Shown: positions 1 to 12,184, counted from the stretch's first letter. The stretch: DNA of 64,000 nt from Coffea arabica (GCF_036785885.1 NC_092315.1:26514026-26578025), one strand, 5' to 3'. A program made the numbers and translations. Notes: generated from the letters alone by a model not told the origin.

Positions 1-1239
1 ACAGACTCTTGCACATTGGGAACTTCAAGGCATCTCAACCACTACACAAGTGAAGCAAATTAGCACTTGCCGCAACCTTCGACTTTTCTCCTCTTTTCAT
101 TCATCAACTCACCTTCTTTTTTTTCTTTTTTTCTTTTTTCCTATTTTTTTTTTTTTGATATAACGCCCAACCAGCACCCTAGAAATCAACTTTACTTGCT
201 GGTTTTCCGTACTTTGTCTTCTTTTCACATTTGCCCTTTTTTCTTTTTTCATTGATCGGTGCAATGCCTCTCAAGTAATACTCCAAAATTCTGTATAATG
301 AAATCAAAGCACTTCTTCACACGAGGTTCAAAAAGAAAGTCTAAAAAGAGGTTTCACGGCTAAGAGCTGGGGTCTCAAGCAACGAATAGGGGTTAAGGCT
401 CAACTTGGCTCCCTAATGATAGTAAATAATCCAAGGGTTGGTTTTAAGAAAGTCCAAAAATGGCTCATTCCTAGGTGCCCTATCATTTCAATGCATTAAA
501 CTCATTTAAATGTGGTCTTGACATGCATAACCGAGCAAGTTCTAGAATGACAAACCATGTGCACTAACCACTCAAACAAACGAAAAATTAGGCCCAAAAA
601 TCGTACAAGTGGTCAAATTGATGTCAAATCCAGCATATTCATCAATCAATTCAATATTTAGGAAAATAGAACACCCCACGGCATGAACTTACTGCTTATA
701 CTCACATCTCAATTGTATTCATCACAATTTAAAGAAAAAAAACTACTAAGGCAAGGAAAATGCACATAAAACAGCTCAAAGCACAACTAATGCATAATTA
801 ACCCTCCCCCACACCTAAACCTTTCATTGTCCTCAATGGAAGCGGATAAAGAGGAAAATAAAGCGATAAAGGCAACAACACTTCCCTTAATACGGCGGAG
901 GGCAGAGGTAAGGCAAATGTGCACAAAAGAGGTCAACAGGCAGCTGATTCAGTAAAAGGGTCCCAATCACAGTTTCCAGTCACAGACAAGTGCACAACCA
1001 AACAATAAAATTACCCCAAAAGCTAACTAATCCTGTGAATCAGCAAAATACTTTCCCAAATACTACCAAATAAACCCAAGAATCAATTAATTAGGTAAGC
1101 ACAACAATTTTTCCCCAAAACTAATTAAACAGGCAACCAGGGTAAAAATTCCCCCCAACTATCACTGGTTGAGCACAAAATTTGACAATTAATTAGCAAT
1201 CGCCCACGGATATAGCGCAGCACCCAAAATCAAGCACAA
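1..1239. other. Non-coding 3' internal region of the Athila-like element
   Basis: This stretch has no credible ORF. It is AT-rich with pyrimidine runs near 110-165 and 230-250, and lies downstream of pol in the element's own orientation. I could not find the polypurine tract or the 3' LTR edge, so both are presumably further left. The short frames here are low-complexity and not supported as genes. Confidence 0.6.
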
Positions 1240-1346
1240 AATATCTGTCCTCAGCTAGCAATGAAAAAGAATCTGGCCTCAGCTACGAAAATAAGAGTCT
1301 GTCCTCAGCTAATAAAATTAAGTAATCTGGCCTCAGCTACTTAGTG
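1240..1346. repeat. Short tandem repeat with CCTCAGCTA core
   Basis: The 9-base core CCTCAGCTA recurs four times at roughly 30-bp steps, each time after TCTG(T/G) and followed by an A-rich spacer (AATGAAAAAG, AAAATAAGAG, ATAAAATTAAG). It lies in the untranslated 3' part of the Athila-like element and looks like a diverged minisatellite. Confidence 0.75.
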
Positions 1347-1429
1347 ACAGAAAAATAAAGAAAGAAATAACCCGCGGGGGACACTGGCAGTTGTTGAATC
1401 AAAGAGCCGGGGTGACCGCAGAGGGAAAG

Positions 1430-1960
1430 GAAAAACGCGTGGCGGGCACGCGCGTTGGAGATGGCGGTTGCTGCTGCGAGTTGCGCCAAGAGGACGCGCA
1501 CCGGCTGAGCTCGCGCGCGCGGTCTGGGGCTGCGCAGAGGAAGCGCGCGGGGAGGGGTTGGTGCTCGCGCGCGCCTGGCGGCGTGCGGCTGGTCTTGCAC
1601 GCGGGCTGGTGCTGGTGAAGCGGAGCAAGCAGAGGTCGCGCGAGGCTGCTGGAGCTCGCGCGCGGGCAGGTGGTGCGCAGAGGAAGCGCGCGGGGGGCTG
1701 CGAGGAGCTCGCGGCTAGGCTGGGTTGGCGCTGGTGATGCGCACGAAGAAAGCTGCTGCTGCAACAGAGAAGCTTGCGCGCGGTCTGGTGGCGTGCGGCT
1801 GGCAGCGCGGCGGGCGAGCAGAGGAGTCGCGCGAGGCTGCTGGAGCTCGCGCGCGCCTGGTGGCGTGCGGCGCTGAGTCGCGCAGAGGGCGGCGCGCTGG
1901 GCTGAAGGCGCGATCCGGCGGCTTGCAGGGTGGCGGCGGCGGACAAGGCAAAAGTGGGGA
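1430..1960. other. GC- and CpG-dense island inside the Athila-like element
   Basis: About 500 bp are very rich in GCGCGC and CG dinucleotides, in sharp contrast to the AT-rich flanks. Degenerate internal repeats include GAGCTCGCGCGCG, GGTGGCGTGCGGCTGG and GTCGCGCGAGGCTGCTGGAG, each present at least twice. Several frames stay open across it on both strands only because such sequence lacks stop codons. Predicted peptides are Ala/Arg/Ser-rich without a recognisable domain, so I do not call a gene. A captured host fragment or a GC-rich expanded repeat are both possible. Confidence 0.6.
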
Positions 1961-2129
1961 AAGAAGAAAAGAAAGAAAAGAAGGAAGAAGAAAGAAGAGA
2001 AAAGAAAAAGAAAAGAAAGAAGAAGAAGAAAAGAGTAGGGCTTCGTGCCCTTTGAAAATATTTTTTTTTTAATTTGGTAAGGGCAATTTCGTCTTTTCGC
2101 TTTTTTTTTTTTTGTTTTTTTTGTTTTTT

Positions 2130-2455
2130 TAGCGTGACCACCTAGCGTGGGCACGCTCAACTGCCATAGAGGCCGCAGATTCTGAACGAAAATTTTTTTC
2201 CCGTCAGGCGTGGGCACGCTTAACCGCCATGAAGCCCGCAGAACCTGAACGAAAATTTCCTCCGTCAGGCGTGATCATCTGGCGTGGGCACGTCTAACTA
2301 CTATGGAGTTCGCAGAACCTGAACGAAAATTTCCTCCGTCAGGCGTGATCATCTGGCGTGGGCACGTCTAACTACTATGGAGTTCGCAGAACCTGAGCGA
2401 AAATTCCTTTTTTTTTCAAGCGTGACCACCTGGCGTGGGCACGCCTAACCGCCAA
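2130..2455. repeat. Minisatellite with 74-bp period near the Athila pol end
   Basis: Two adjacent units starting at 2267 and 2341 match for almost a full 74-bp period. Shorter or more diverged units start near 2132 and 2208, and a last partial unit ends near 2455. Each unit contains the near-palindrome GCGTGGGCACGC followed by a CGCAGAACCTGAACGAAAAT block. The array sits about 150 bp beyond the end of pol in the element's orientation. Confidence 0.85.
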
Positions 2456-2602
2456 TTCCCTGCCACCAGACATCAAACCATTAATTGACACCAACACTTA
2501 CCTAAAACTTCAAAAATGCATGAAAATTAAAACAAATAGTCTTGGGTTGCCTCCCAAGTAGCGCCTTTCTTTACTGTCTTTGGCTAGACATGGCCAAAAC
2601 CC

Positions 2603-4996
2603 TCAAGAATGATAAAGTGGATCTTGGAGGTGTTCAACCTCTACTTCTTCCACATAGAAACCCTCATAATAAGGTTTGAGACGATGGCCATTCACCACGA
2701 ACTTTTTCTCCGTTTTTAAACTTTGGATCTCCACTGCACCATAATGGAACACATTAGAAACGACGAATGGACCAATCCAACGAGAACGCAACTTACCGGG
2801 AAAAAGTTTAAGCCTTGAGTGATACAAGAGGACCTTTTGCCCCACTACAAAAGTTTTCCTAGAAACCTGCTGATCATGAAAGATTTTACTCTTTTCTTTA
2901 TAGATCGTAGCATTCTCATACGCTTCATTTCTTATCTCCTCTAACTCTTGTAGTTGCAATTTCCTTTGGACCCCTGCTTCGTCAAATCCCATGTTACACT
3001 GCTTCACTGCCCAAAACGCCTTGTGTTCGAACTCCACGGGGAGATGGCAAGCCTTACCGAAGACAAGTCTATACGGAGACATCCCAATCGGCGTCTTATA
3101 CGCGGTTCTGTACGCCCATAGTGCGTCTTCTAGCTTTAAACTCCAATCCTTCCTGTCCGGGCGCACCATCTTCTCCAAGATCGACTTGACTTCCCTGTTC
3201 GACACTTCGGCCTGACCGTTTGCCTGCGGGTGATATGGTGTGGATACCTTGTGCAGTACACCGTATTTTCGAAACAAGGCCGTGATAGTCTTGTTGCAGA
3301 AATGTGTCCCTCTATCACTAACCACAGCTCTTGGCATTCCAAAACGGACAAAGATATTAGATTTCAAGAACTCTGCAACCACCCTGGAATCATTAGTACG
3401 GGTGGCTTTTGCTTCCACCCATTTAGAGACATAATCCACAGCAAGTAAAATGTATAGGAAACCAAAAGATGAGGGAAAGGGACCCATAAAATCTATCCCC
3501 CAAACATCAAAAATTTCAACAAACAACATGGGGGTTTGAAACATTTGGTCCCTACGAAAAATATTCCCCACCCTTTGACACCTATCACAGGATTTACAGA
3601 ATAAATACGCATCTTTGAACAGGGTGGGCCAGTAAAAACCACTCTCCAACACCTTGCGAGCTGTTCGTTTGGGCCCAAAATGCCCTCCACATGCAAACGA
3701 ATGACAGAAATTTAAAATGGAGTGAAATTCACCTGCACTTACACACCTCCTGAGCACTTGATCCGAACATTGTCTCCAAAGGTACGGGTCGTCCCAAATG
3801 TAATATTTGGCATCACTTTTCAACTTGTCTCTCTTAGCCTTGGGCCACCCTGCAGGCAATTGATTAGTCACCAAGAAATTTACTATATCAGCATACCAGG
3901 GAGTAGACGAGTTAATGGCAAGTAGTTGCTCCTCTGGAAATGCCTCCCTCAATGGTGGCTCTTCCTTATGAGCAAGCAAGCGGCTCAAATGATCAGCGAC
4001 TAAGTTTTCTGCCCCACTTTTATCTTTAATCTCCAAATTGAACTCTTGGAGGAGCAGGATCCATCTGATAAGCCTTGGTTTAGCATCTTTCTTCGTCATC
4101 AGATATCTCAAGGCTGCATGGTCAGAAAAAACTATTACTTTTGCACCTAACAAGTATGGTCTAAATTTTTCTAATGCAAAAATCACAGCAAGTAATTCTT
4201 TCTCTGTTGTAGAATAATTGAGTTGAGCTCCATTCAACGCCTTTGATGCATAATAGATTGCATGAGCCGCCCTGCCAATCCGTTGCCCCAACACCGCTCC
4301 CACTGTATAATCACTCGCGTCACACATTATCTCAAATGGGAGGCTCCAGTCTGGAGGTTGGATAACAGGTGGTGATGTCAATGACTCCCTCAATCTGTCA
4401 AATGCCACCTTGCACTCCTCGGTGAAGTCATATGCTACATCTTTTTGCAACAGCTTGAACAGGGGCGCTCCAATTTTTGAGAAGTCTTTTATGAATCTCC
4501 TGTAGAACCCTGCATGACCCAAAAAGGAGCGCACCTCCCGCACACTTGCGGGGTAAGGTAAAGCAGAAATAATATCGACTTTTGCCTTGTCTACCTCTAT
4601 ACCTCTGGACGACACTACATGCCCTAAAACAATACCATGATCCACCATGAAATGACATTTTTCCCAATTTAGAACCAAATTTGTCTCAATGCATCTTTTC
4701 AAAATTAAAGCTAAATTATCAAGGCATTCATCAAAACTATCTCCATACACACTAAAATCATCCATAAACACCTCAATAATTTTTTCTACATATTCAGAGA
4801 ATATACTTACCATACACCGCTGAAAAGTTGCTGGGGCGTTGCAGAGGCCGAAAGGCATCCTCCGGTAGGCAAATGTACCAAAGGGACAGGTGAAGGTAGT
4901 CTTCTCCTGATCCTCTGGTGCTATTACGATCTGAAAATAACCAGAGAAACCATCAAGAAAACAGTAATAGACACGGCCAGCTAACCTTTCTATCAT
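2603..4996 (-). pseudogene. pol: Athila-like pol: reverse transcriptase, RNase H, integrase
   Basis: The 797-residue frame carries most of a Ty3-type pol. The first reverse transcriptase aspartate lies in CFLDGFSGY (residues 12-20) and the catalytic FMDD at 77-80. RNase H begins around [10 protein letters not shown] (about 220). The integrase has an HHCC zinc finger (FCHS, GGHFG, CKSCDRC) and the D, D, E core ([26 protein letters not shown]), followed by a C-terminal basic domain. The products would copy the element RNA and insert the cDNA. The frame is not independent: the start of reverse transcriptase is in the upstream frame at 4997-7477, separated by one TAG codon at 4997-4999 where the family usually has glutamine. 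The integrase half looks intact. Confidence 0.9.
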
Positions 4997-7477
4997 CTAA
5001 TCAATAAAAGGTAGAGGGAAGTGGTCCTTCTTTGTCACAGCATTCAGACGCCGATAGTCAATGCACTGACGCCATCCTGTGGGTTTCCTCACTGGGACCA
5101 TCTCACCCTCTTGGTTCTCCTCAACTGTTACTCCCGACTTTTTCGGGACTACTTGCACGGGACTCACCCAGGGACTATCTGAGATGGCGAAAATTATTCC
5201 AACTTCTAGGAGTTTAAGTATCTCTTTCTTCACCACTTCCATCATCAGTGGGTTCAATCTCCGTTGCGCCTGCCTCACTGGTTTTGCATCCTCATCAAGC
5301 CGGATCCGATGCATGCATAAAGAGGGGCTAATCCCCTTGATATCTGCTACGCTCCACCCAATTGCCTCCTTATGATCCCGAAGAAGACGAATTAGGCTAT
5401 CTTCTTGCCCTGGTGACAGGTGTGCAGATATGATGACTGGCAGTGTTTCATTGTCCCCGAGAAAAGCATACTTCAAATGCTTTGGGAGAGGCTTGAGCTC
5501 CAACTCAGGCGCCTGCACAATAGAAGGCAACAATTTTGCCTGAGTTTCTGGTACAAAACCAGAAGTAAGCTCATACCTTGGAGAAATTGGTGGGAGCGAA
5601 TGCAGTGCTCCAACAGCCCGGTATAACTCATCACTCATTTCTACATCAGGAGTCGCTCCCAACTCAAGATGTTTGGCTAATGCCACTGCCAGTGCATCAA
5701 CCCCATCCAATTCAAATATTTCCTGTACAAGGGGCTCGACAACACTTAAAGCATAAACAGAGTTAGTCTCCTCTGGGTACTTCATCGCATAAAAAATATT
5801 AAAATTTACAATTTCCCCATCAAACTCCATCGACAAAGTACCCTCATTTACATCTATTTTTGTCCTAGCAGTGCTTAAAAATGGCCTACCTAACAGAATA
5901 GGAGACGGATTTAGTGCCCTTTCATCCCCCATGTCTAGGACATAGAAATCTGCAGGAAAAACTAACTCATTGACCTGTACCAAAACATCTTCAACTACCC
6001 CTTCTGGGTAAGCATTGGTACGGTCTGCAAGTTGGATTATAATGCCTGTGCCTTTTAACGGGCCAAGATTTAGAGAAGCATAAATTGTCTTCGGCATAAC
6101 ATTAATTGACGCCCCCAAATCCAACATTGCTTTCCTAATTGGAGTACCTCCTATCTTGCAGGGAATGGTGAACATACCTGGGTCTCCACATTTTGGTGGG
6201 AGTTTTCTCTGGAGTATAGCTGACACGTTTTCTCCCACCGCCACTCGTTCATCTCCCCTTAGCTTCCTCTTGTGGGTGCACAAGTCCTTCAAAAATTTAG
6301 CATACTTCGGTATCTGCTTGATTGCATCCAACAGGGGAATGTTGATCTCCACTTTCCGAAACACATCCAAGAGCTCTTTTTCCTTCTCTACCTTCTTTGT
6401 CTTTTCCAACCTGCAAGGAAAAGGGGGTAAGTTAGAGCTAATAGCGAGTGGAGAAGTGGAAATTACCTTAGGATTCTCATGAACACGTCCTTCCTCCTCA
6501 ATTTCCTTTTCTATCTCCTCCTCGCTTTTGCTTTTTGAAGTTTTCACTTTAGGCCCTTCCAGCTCCTTGCCACTCCTCAGCGTCATGGCACTTACATTCT
6601 TGGGATTCACCTCGGGCTGCGATGGCAGTTTCCCAAAAACGTGGGACTCCAAACGGTTAATAGCGGTTGCCAGTTGGCTTATCCGAGCTTCTTGGTCCTT
6701 CTTGTCCGCTTTGATCTCCTGATGAATCTGAGTAGTAGTTGTGGCCAGGCTTTTGACTAGGTCCTCCAAGGAGTTTCCTGAATTGGAGGATGAGGGTTGA
6801 GATTTTGGTTGCCAAGGCTGGTGGAATCCTGGTGGACGATTCGGGAATGAACCTTGTTGTCTGTTCCCGTAACTGAAATTGGGATGGTCTCTCCAACCGG
6901 GGTTATATGTGTTGGAATACGGGTCGTACTGCCTGCGGGGCGCGGGCACGCCTCCGGCCATATTTACCTGTTCCGCCCCGTCCTCTTGCAGAATGGGGCA
7001 CGAATCCGTGCAGTGATCCATGCTAGTACAGATTCCACACACCTTTGCTCGCGGTGTGTCTCTCATGGCCAATTGCCTGACAGCAGACGTCAACTCCGAC
7101 AGTTGCTGCTGGATGGATGATGTCTCTGCCTCATTGACTCTACGGGTAGGAGTGCTCTCACGGAAACCGAACTGCTGAGAGTTTTCTGCCATGGCTTCAA
7201 TAAGATCCCATGCTTCCCTCGGTGTCTTGTTCGCCAGGGCTCCTCCACTCGCAGCGTCAATAATACTCCTGTCAGTTGACTGGAGTCCCTCATAGAAGTA
7301 CTGGATTAACAGTTGCTCACTAATCTGATGCTGTGGGCATCTAGCGCACAACTTGTTGAACCTTTCCCAAAAATCGTACAATGACTCCCCGGAGTACTGC
7401 TTGATGCTGCAAATCTCCTTCCTCAAACTTGTAGCCCGGGACGCGGGAAAAAATTTCTCCAGGAATTTCTTTTTCAA
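4997..7477 (-). pseudogene. gag-pol: Athila-like gag C-terminal part, protease and start of reverse transcriptase
   Basis: This 826-residue open stretch begins inside the gag core (KKKFLEKFF, the helical Retrotrans_gag region). It continues to a zinc knuckle with C147, C150, H155 and C160, a lysine/glutamate-rich linker (about 300-370), an aspartic protease with DLGAS near residue 453, and the conserved N-terminal part of reverse transcriptase ending in FPLPFID. The Met at its start is not a real initiation site; it is where the frame resumes after the 56-bp duplication upstream. It reads into 2603-4996 except for a TAG codon, so gag, protease and reverse transcriptase were originally one polyprotein. 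Confidence 0.88.
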
Positions 7478-7998
7478 TTGTGCCCACGTGGTGATACTAC
7501 CTGCAGGCAGGTAGTATAACCAATCCTTCGCTGCATCCTTGAGAGAGAAAGGGAAAGCTCAGGCAGGTAGTATAACCAATCCTTCGCTGCATCCTTGAGA
7601 GAGAAAGGGAAAGCTCTCAGTCTTATTTGCTCCTCTGTGACCCCAGGAGGTTTCATGCTAGAGCAAACTACTTCGAATTCCTTGACATGTTTGTGGGGTT
7701 CTTCACCAGAAAGACCATGGAACGAAGGTAGGAGCTGAATCAATCCCGATTTCAGCTCGAAAGAAGTATTTTCAGCCAGGGTTGGGAACGTGATGCACAA
7801 GGGCTGATGAGTCAAGTCTGGGGTAGCCAGCTCCCTTAATGTCTGGGTGTTGGCCATGCTCAATTCGTTTTCTACTGACTCGTTTGCAAAAGATAAGTGC
7901 CCTTCTTTTCGTCTCTTGGTTTCTTGTCTTCGCCTACGCGCTGCCTTCTCAACCTCAGGATCGTATATCAATTCACCTGTGCGAGAGGAACGGGGCAT
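7474..7998 (-). pseudogene. gag: Athila-like gag, N-terminal part, frameshifted
   Basis: The start codon at 7996-7998 lies about 85 bp after the primer-binding site and opens a typical Athila gag N-terminus with the basic stretch KAARRRRQETKRRKEG. The gag core follows (HVKEFEVVCSSM, then KDAAKDWLYYLP). Directly after that motif the frame runs into a second copy of the same DNA read in another frame, so the peptide ends in unrelated residues. The cause is the 56-bp tandem duplication at 7504-7615, whose length is not a multiple of three. Confidence 0.88.
7504..7615. repeat. 56-bp tandem duplication within gag
   Basis: Bases 7504-7559 and 7560-7615 are identical by eye, beginning CAGGCAGGTAGTATAACC and ending GAAAGGGAAAGCT. 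The duplication falls in the codons for the conserved gag motif around KDWLYYLP and shifts the reading frame. It may reflect slippage or template switching during reverse transcription, or a later duplication. Confidence 0.95.
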
Positions 7999-8081
7999 AA
8001 ACTAGCAAAAATACCAAGAAAAATAAAATAATAATAAAAAAAAAACTGAATTCAAAAAGAAACGAATAATTCAGATGCCAG

Positions 8082-8099
8082 TCCCCGGCAACGGCGCCA
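8082..8099 (-). other. Primer-binding site, tRNA-Asp type
   Basis: On the minus strand the sequence TGGCGCCGTTGCCGGGGA begins 5 bases after the LTR end. It is complementary to the 3' end of plant tRNA-Asp(GUC) as I remember it, and is the usual primer site of Athila/Tat elements. Confidence 0.88.
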
Positions 8100-8104
8100 A
8101 AAAT

Positions 8105-9794
8105 TGACAGGTGCCGAACCTGCGCAATAATAATAAATAAATAAATAAATCCTAACTACCACCTGGAACAGTCAGTAATCAATTCGAGTACTGGAGCAGG
8201 GACTCTAGGTGTGCAATGGGTTACTTGATTCACCCTGTTCCCGAAGAGTTTGCTTAATCCGATATACCCTAATTAATTATTTAACTAAATTCCCTAACTA
8301 GTAGACAGTGGTAAGTAGGGTCGTCTCCTCAGGGACTAGCAAGATATTTTGTTTCTTTTCAAATCCAGATTAATAGGGGGTTTTGGTATCAAATGCCAAC
8401 AAGACAAATTAAACGCAGAAAATAATTGATTAAGAGAAATAACTAGGAGAATACTCTAGCCAAGGGTACACTTCAGAAATGGTTCATGCAACTGATCATT
8501 GATTCAGAGGTAATTCCAACATTTACTAATAGATTGGTTATAGTTGTCTCGCACGCGCTAAACAACCAACCCTTCCGTAATTTATCGATAGCTAAGGTAC
8601 GACCGTTAGCTATTTCTCTAATCCAAAAACAACCCTAGGTACGACCGTAGGATTTAATTTCCAGATTGCATTATTAATTAGAAAGGCCCAATCCTGACTA
8701 ACAAACACGCTACGAGGGTTTATTCAAGCCAGATCAAATATTCCCCTGACACAAACCCAATTATGTCAGTTGCTACTGGAATAGAGATAACGAACAATTA
8801 CGGATTCAATTACCCCTATATAGCAAAATAGCCTATATAGACAATTAATTATTGCGCACTAATCAATCATACATAAGGCTATAACAATTAGAAACAGGAA
8901 ATATATAAATATTAATAAATGGAGGAAATAGTTAAAATAAATTCGATCTCACAGTAATTGCTGAACCAAATCGTCAGTTGTCCCCTTGACTAGAATTAGC
9001 GAATTAGCCCTCCATTAATGAAGGACACATCACGCGTGTAAAATCGGGCGAAGTCACCGTATCCGACCTTTCACTTTTTGGTCAAGAGCAGAAGACAAGA
9101 GCAAGAAATTTGGATTTCGGCGGCTCTTGGTTTCTTCTCCTGATTGCTAGGCAAATGACGTACAAGAGAAAAGTGTTCCCAATTGCTTGATTCTCGGTCA
9201 AACTCAAGGACAAAGTCCAAGAGGTCAATAATGGCGGTTCGAGTGGCTTTCTGTCCTATTTGTTCACACACATACGAGAAGAGCTTTCTCTTGATGTCTA
9301 ATTTTGGTCAATGCAATTGAACAAAAGTCTTTGCTGAGTCAATCGAAAAGAAATCAAAAAGCCAATACAGAGTCAATAATGGGGGCTTGTTGTCTCTGCT
9401 CCTTTCCTCCCTTACAAGCTGCGGCTCTCTCCTTCTACTTCCAGAGCCGAGAAAAAACTAAAAGCAAAGGAAAAAAAAACCACCCCCTAACCTAAGCCAC
9501 GCGAGAGATAAATAATACCCCCAATAGCCGAAAATTGTTACTTGTCCAAAATTGCAGCCAGACTCCCTAGAAACATATTAAAATAAAATCTATTACAATT
9601 AGGTTTCTTCAGCTTCTCAAGCGGGCCCCACGTCCGATGAATCTTCTAAACGTTGAATTTAAGCACTTTTCAGCAACCATTCCTGCAATTAGCACCAAAA
9701 CAAAATATCAGTAGAATCCACCCAATTAACGAAAATATTTAGTCAATTAATTATGCAATAATGCCCAAAATACCCACTAAAATGCAACTTATCA
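8105..9794 (-). repeat. 5' LTR of the Athila-like element
   Basis: On the plus strand it begins TGACAGGTGCCGAACCTG next to the primer site and ends AAATGCAACTTATCA. On the minus strand it therefore reads TGATAAGTTGCATTTT to TGTCA, the usual TG...CA form and a start I recognise from Athila LTRs. The length of 1,690 bp suits the family. The last bases before the primer site contain the imperfect palindrome CAGGTGCCGAACCTG. The bases after it, TTTAT at 9795-9799, are the expected right copy of the target-site duplication. No gene is seen in it. Confidence 0.85.
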
Positions 9795-12184
9795 TTTATC
9801 AAATCATGGCTAGGTGGTTTTATACAAGTGTCATTCCATTTAATGCTGTAAATAACCCTTTGTTTCCTTTAATGATTAAAAAATATAGAGAATATGGAAA
9901 AGGGCTTAAACCACCTTCGTACCATGAAATGAGAGTGACATTTTTGAAAAAAGAGATGAAAGAGACATTGAACTTGGTCAATACCTACAAAATAGGGTGG
10001 AAAAAAATTGGTTGTACTATTATGTCCGATGGGTGGTCTGATCAAAGAAAGAGAACAATGAACAATTTTCTTGTGAATAGTCGAGCTGGTACTGTGTTCT
10101 TATCTTCTATAGACACCACTGATATTTCAAAGATAGCTCAAAAGTTATTTGAATTGTTAGATGGTATTGTGGAAAAAATTGGAGAGGATAATGTTGTGCA
10201 GGTCATCACCGATAATGCTTCTAATTATAAGGCAACTGGAAAAATATTGATGGAAAAGAGAAAAAGATTGTTTTGGACCCCTTGTGCTGCTTATTGCATT
10301 GATCTGATGTTGGAAGATTTTCAAAAGTTTGATTCGCTCCACAAAGTCACAATACAAAAAGCGAAATCTGTGGTCACATATATTTATTCATGGGGTACAG
10401 TTATTAATTGGATGAAAGAGTTCACCAATGGCAAGGAGTTGATTAGGCCTGGAGTTACTCGCTTTGCTACTTCATACTTGACTATGAGACATCTAAGCGA
10501 GTTGAAAGGGAATTTGTTTACCTTTTTCTCTTCGGATAAGTGGAAAATAAGTACATATGCTAGGAGAAGAAAGGGAAAAAAATTGAAAGCATCATTTTTG
10601 ATAATCAACAATTTTGGTCATATGTGGAGCTATGTTTAAAGATAGCTTCACCTCTCATCAAAGTATTGAGGATGGTGGATTCTGATGAAAAACCTGCCAT
10701 GGGTTTTCTCTATAAAGCTATTGATCAGGCGAAAGAAGAAATCAAACAAAATGTGAACAATGTTCGAAAAAGGTAATTTTAAATAAGTTTCCATATTAAT
10801 TATAAATTCATTTTTAATTTCTATGCTGGATAGTAGAATGATTTTACTTTAGTTATTTTTTTACTAAACTCATGTTTATATGCTAGATATGAATCAGCAT
10901 CATTGATAAAAGATGGGAAGATCAATTGAGTCATCCTTTACATGCCGCGGGTTACTATTTGAATCCTCAATTTCAATATAGTCCAAATTATCAGTCCGAT
11001 ACAAATGTAAAACGTGGCCTTTATGATTGCATTGCGAAGATGGTTCCCAAATCCAATGAAAGGGTGAAAATTGATTTGCAATTAGATGATTTTCGACATG
11101 CACATGGATTATTTGGCCATGAGAATGCTGTACTAACAAGAAACAAGAAATCTCCTGGTTAGTTATTATTTAAAGTTACATGTTTTTTTACCTTTAAAAT
11201 CTTTATTAATTTGTTATTTATTTTAATTTTTTACAGCTGATTGGTGGAAATCTTATGAGGTTGAATGTCCAGAGTTGAAAAATTTTGCCGTTCGAGTTCT
11301 CATTTTAACTTGTAGCTCTTCTGGATGTGAGCGAAATTGGAGTGCATTTGAATTGGTAATAACGTTTTCATATAATATAATATTTCATTCAATATAATAT
11401 TTTGTTGAGCATTTGAATTTAAGTTTATAGTATAAATTCTTTTAATTTCAATAGGTACACTCCAAGAGAAGAAACCGTTTGGGTCAAAAAAGAATGAATG
11501 ATCTTGTATTTGTGATGTACAACTTGAAATTGAGAGAGAGACAAAGACAAAGGTAACGTATTATGGAAGAAATTCCTTTTGAGGATTTGCCTTCAGATGA
11601 TGAATGGGTGACAGAGAAAGAAAATCCAACTCTTCCAAGAGAGAATAGCTGGTTGCGAGTTCTAGATAATAATCCCATATGTGACACTTCAGATGAAGAG
11701 GGAAATGGAGATGATGAAATTGAAATACTTACAAGAAATGTGCAGAGAGCTTGTAAGTTTCTTTCTTTGTTCCAACTTAAGTATAAATTTTATCATCTTT
11801 TTAGATTTTATAGTAGTATTTTGCCGGTTCTCTTATTTTTAGTATCTTTTATCGTTATTGTTTATTTATTTAGATAATCATGAAGGTCGTGAAACCCATG
11901 CCCGTAGAAGACAAGTTAATAAAATGAAAGAGATTCATGTTATTGATGAGGATGATGGGCCTTCGGCAGAATTTGACCGTCAAGATGATGATTACCTTGA
12001 TATGGTTCCCGAAAATGATGTTCAAATGGGAATTAATGATCTGGATACTAATTTAGATGGTGATGAAGATAATGCCGAAGATGGATCCCAACAGAATTGG
12101 GATGGCGAAGATGATTGAGAAAATACTGATTTTAATAATATGGATTATGGGGATGATGAATTTGATGAAAATGATTGGTTATAA
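9795..12184 (+). pseudogene. hAT-type transposase relic (DUF659 and dimerisation domains)
   Basis: From the LTR edge the frame encodes a hAT-type transposase without its N-terminal zinc finger: ARWFYTSVIPFNAV, then a DUF659-like region (SDGWSD, VVQVITDNASNY, FWTPCAAYCIDL), then, in later exons, the C-terminal dimerisation region with CERNWSAFE. The aspartates of SDGWSD and ITDNAS and the glutamate after C(E)RNW are the likely catalytic residues of this family. Four introns are suggested by GT...AG edges: about 10772-10885, 11159-11236, 11356-11454 and 11751-11873. An acidic tail follows. Damage includes a one-base loss in an A run near 10576-10582, a second frame change near 10897, and an in-frame TGA at 12116-12118 followed by 22 open codons. 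The N-terminal half should lie left of the Athila element. Confidence 0.82.

Larger units (their letters stand above)
1..9794 (-). mobile_element. Athila-like Ty3/gypsy LTR retrotransposon, 3' end outside window
   Basis: Read on the minus strand the order is LTR, primer-binding site, gag, protease, reverse transcriptase, RNase H, integrase, then a long non-coding 3' tail that runs off the left edge. The gag start, the FMDD reverse transcriptase motif, the DLGAS protease motif and the tRNA-Asp primer site fit the Athila/Tat branch of Ty3 elements. No env-like ORF, which many Athila elements carry after pol, is visible in the 2.6 kb after pol. The 3' LTR must lie left of position 1, because nothing resembling 8105-9794 occurs at the left edge. 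The element is dead: gag is frameshifted by a 56-bp duplication and pol has a stop codon. It is inserted in a hAT gene. Confidence 0.9.

Noticed and set aside
1341..2217. Two long overlapping minus-strand frames (266 and 272 residues) in the GC-rich island
   Set aside because: Overlapping frames on both strands stay open because GC-rich repeats lack stop codons. Peptides are Ala/Arg/Ser-rich with poly-Phe/Lys runs and no domain, and an Athila env-like protein is not recognisable.
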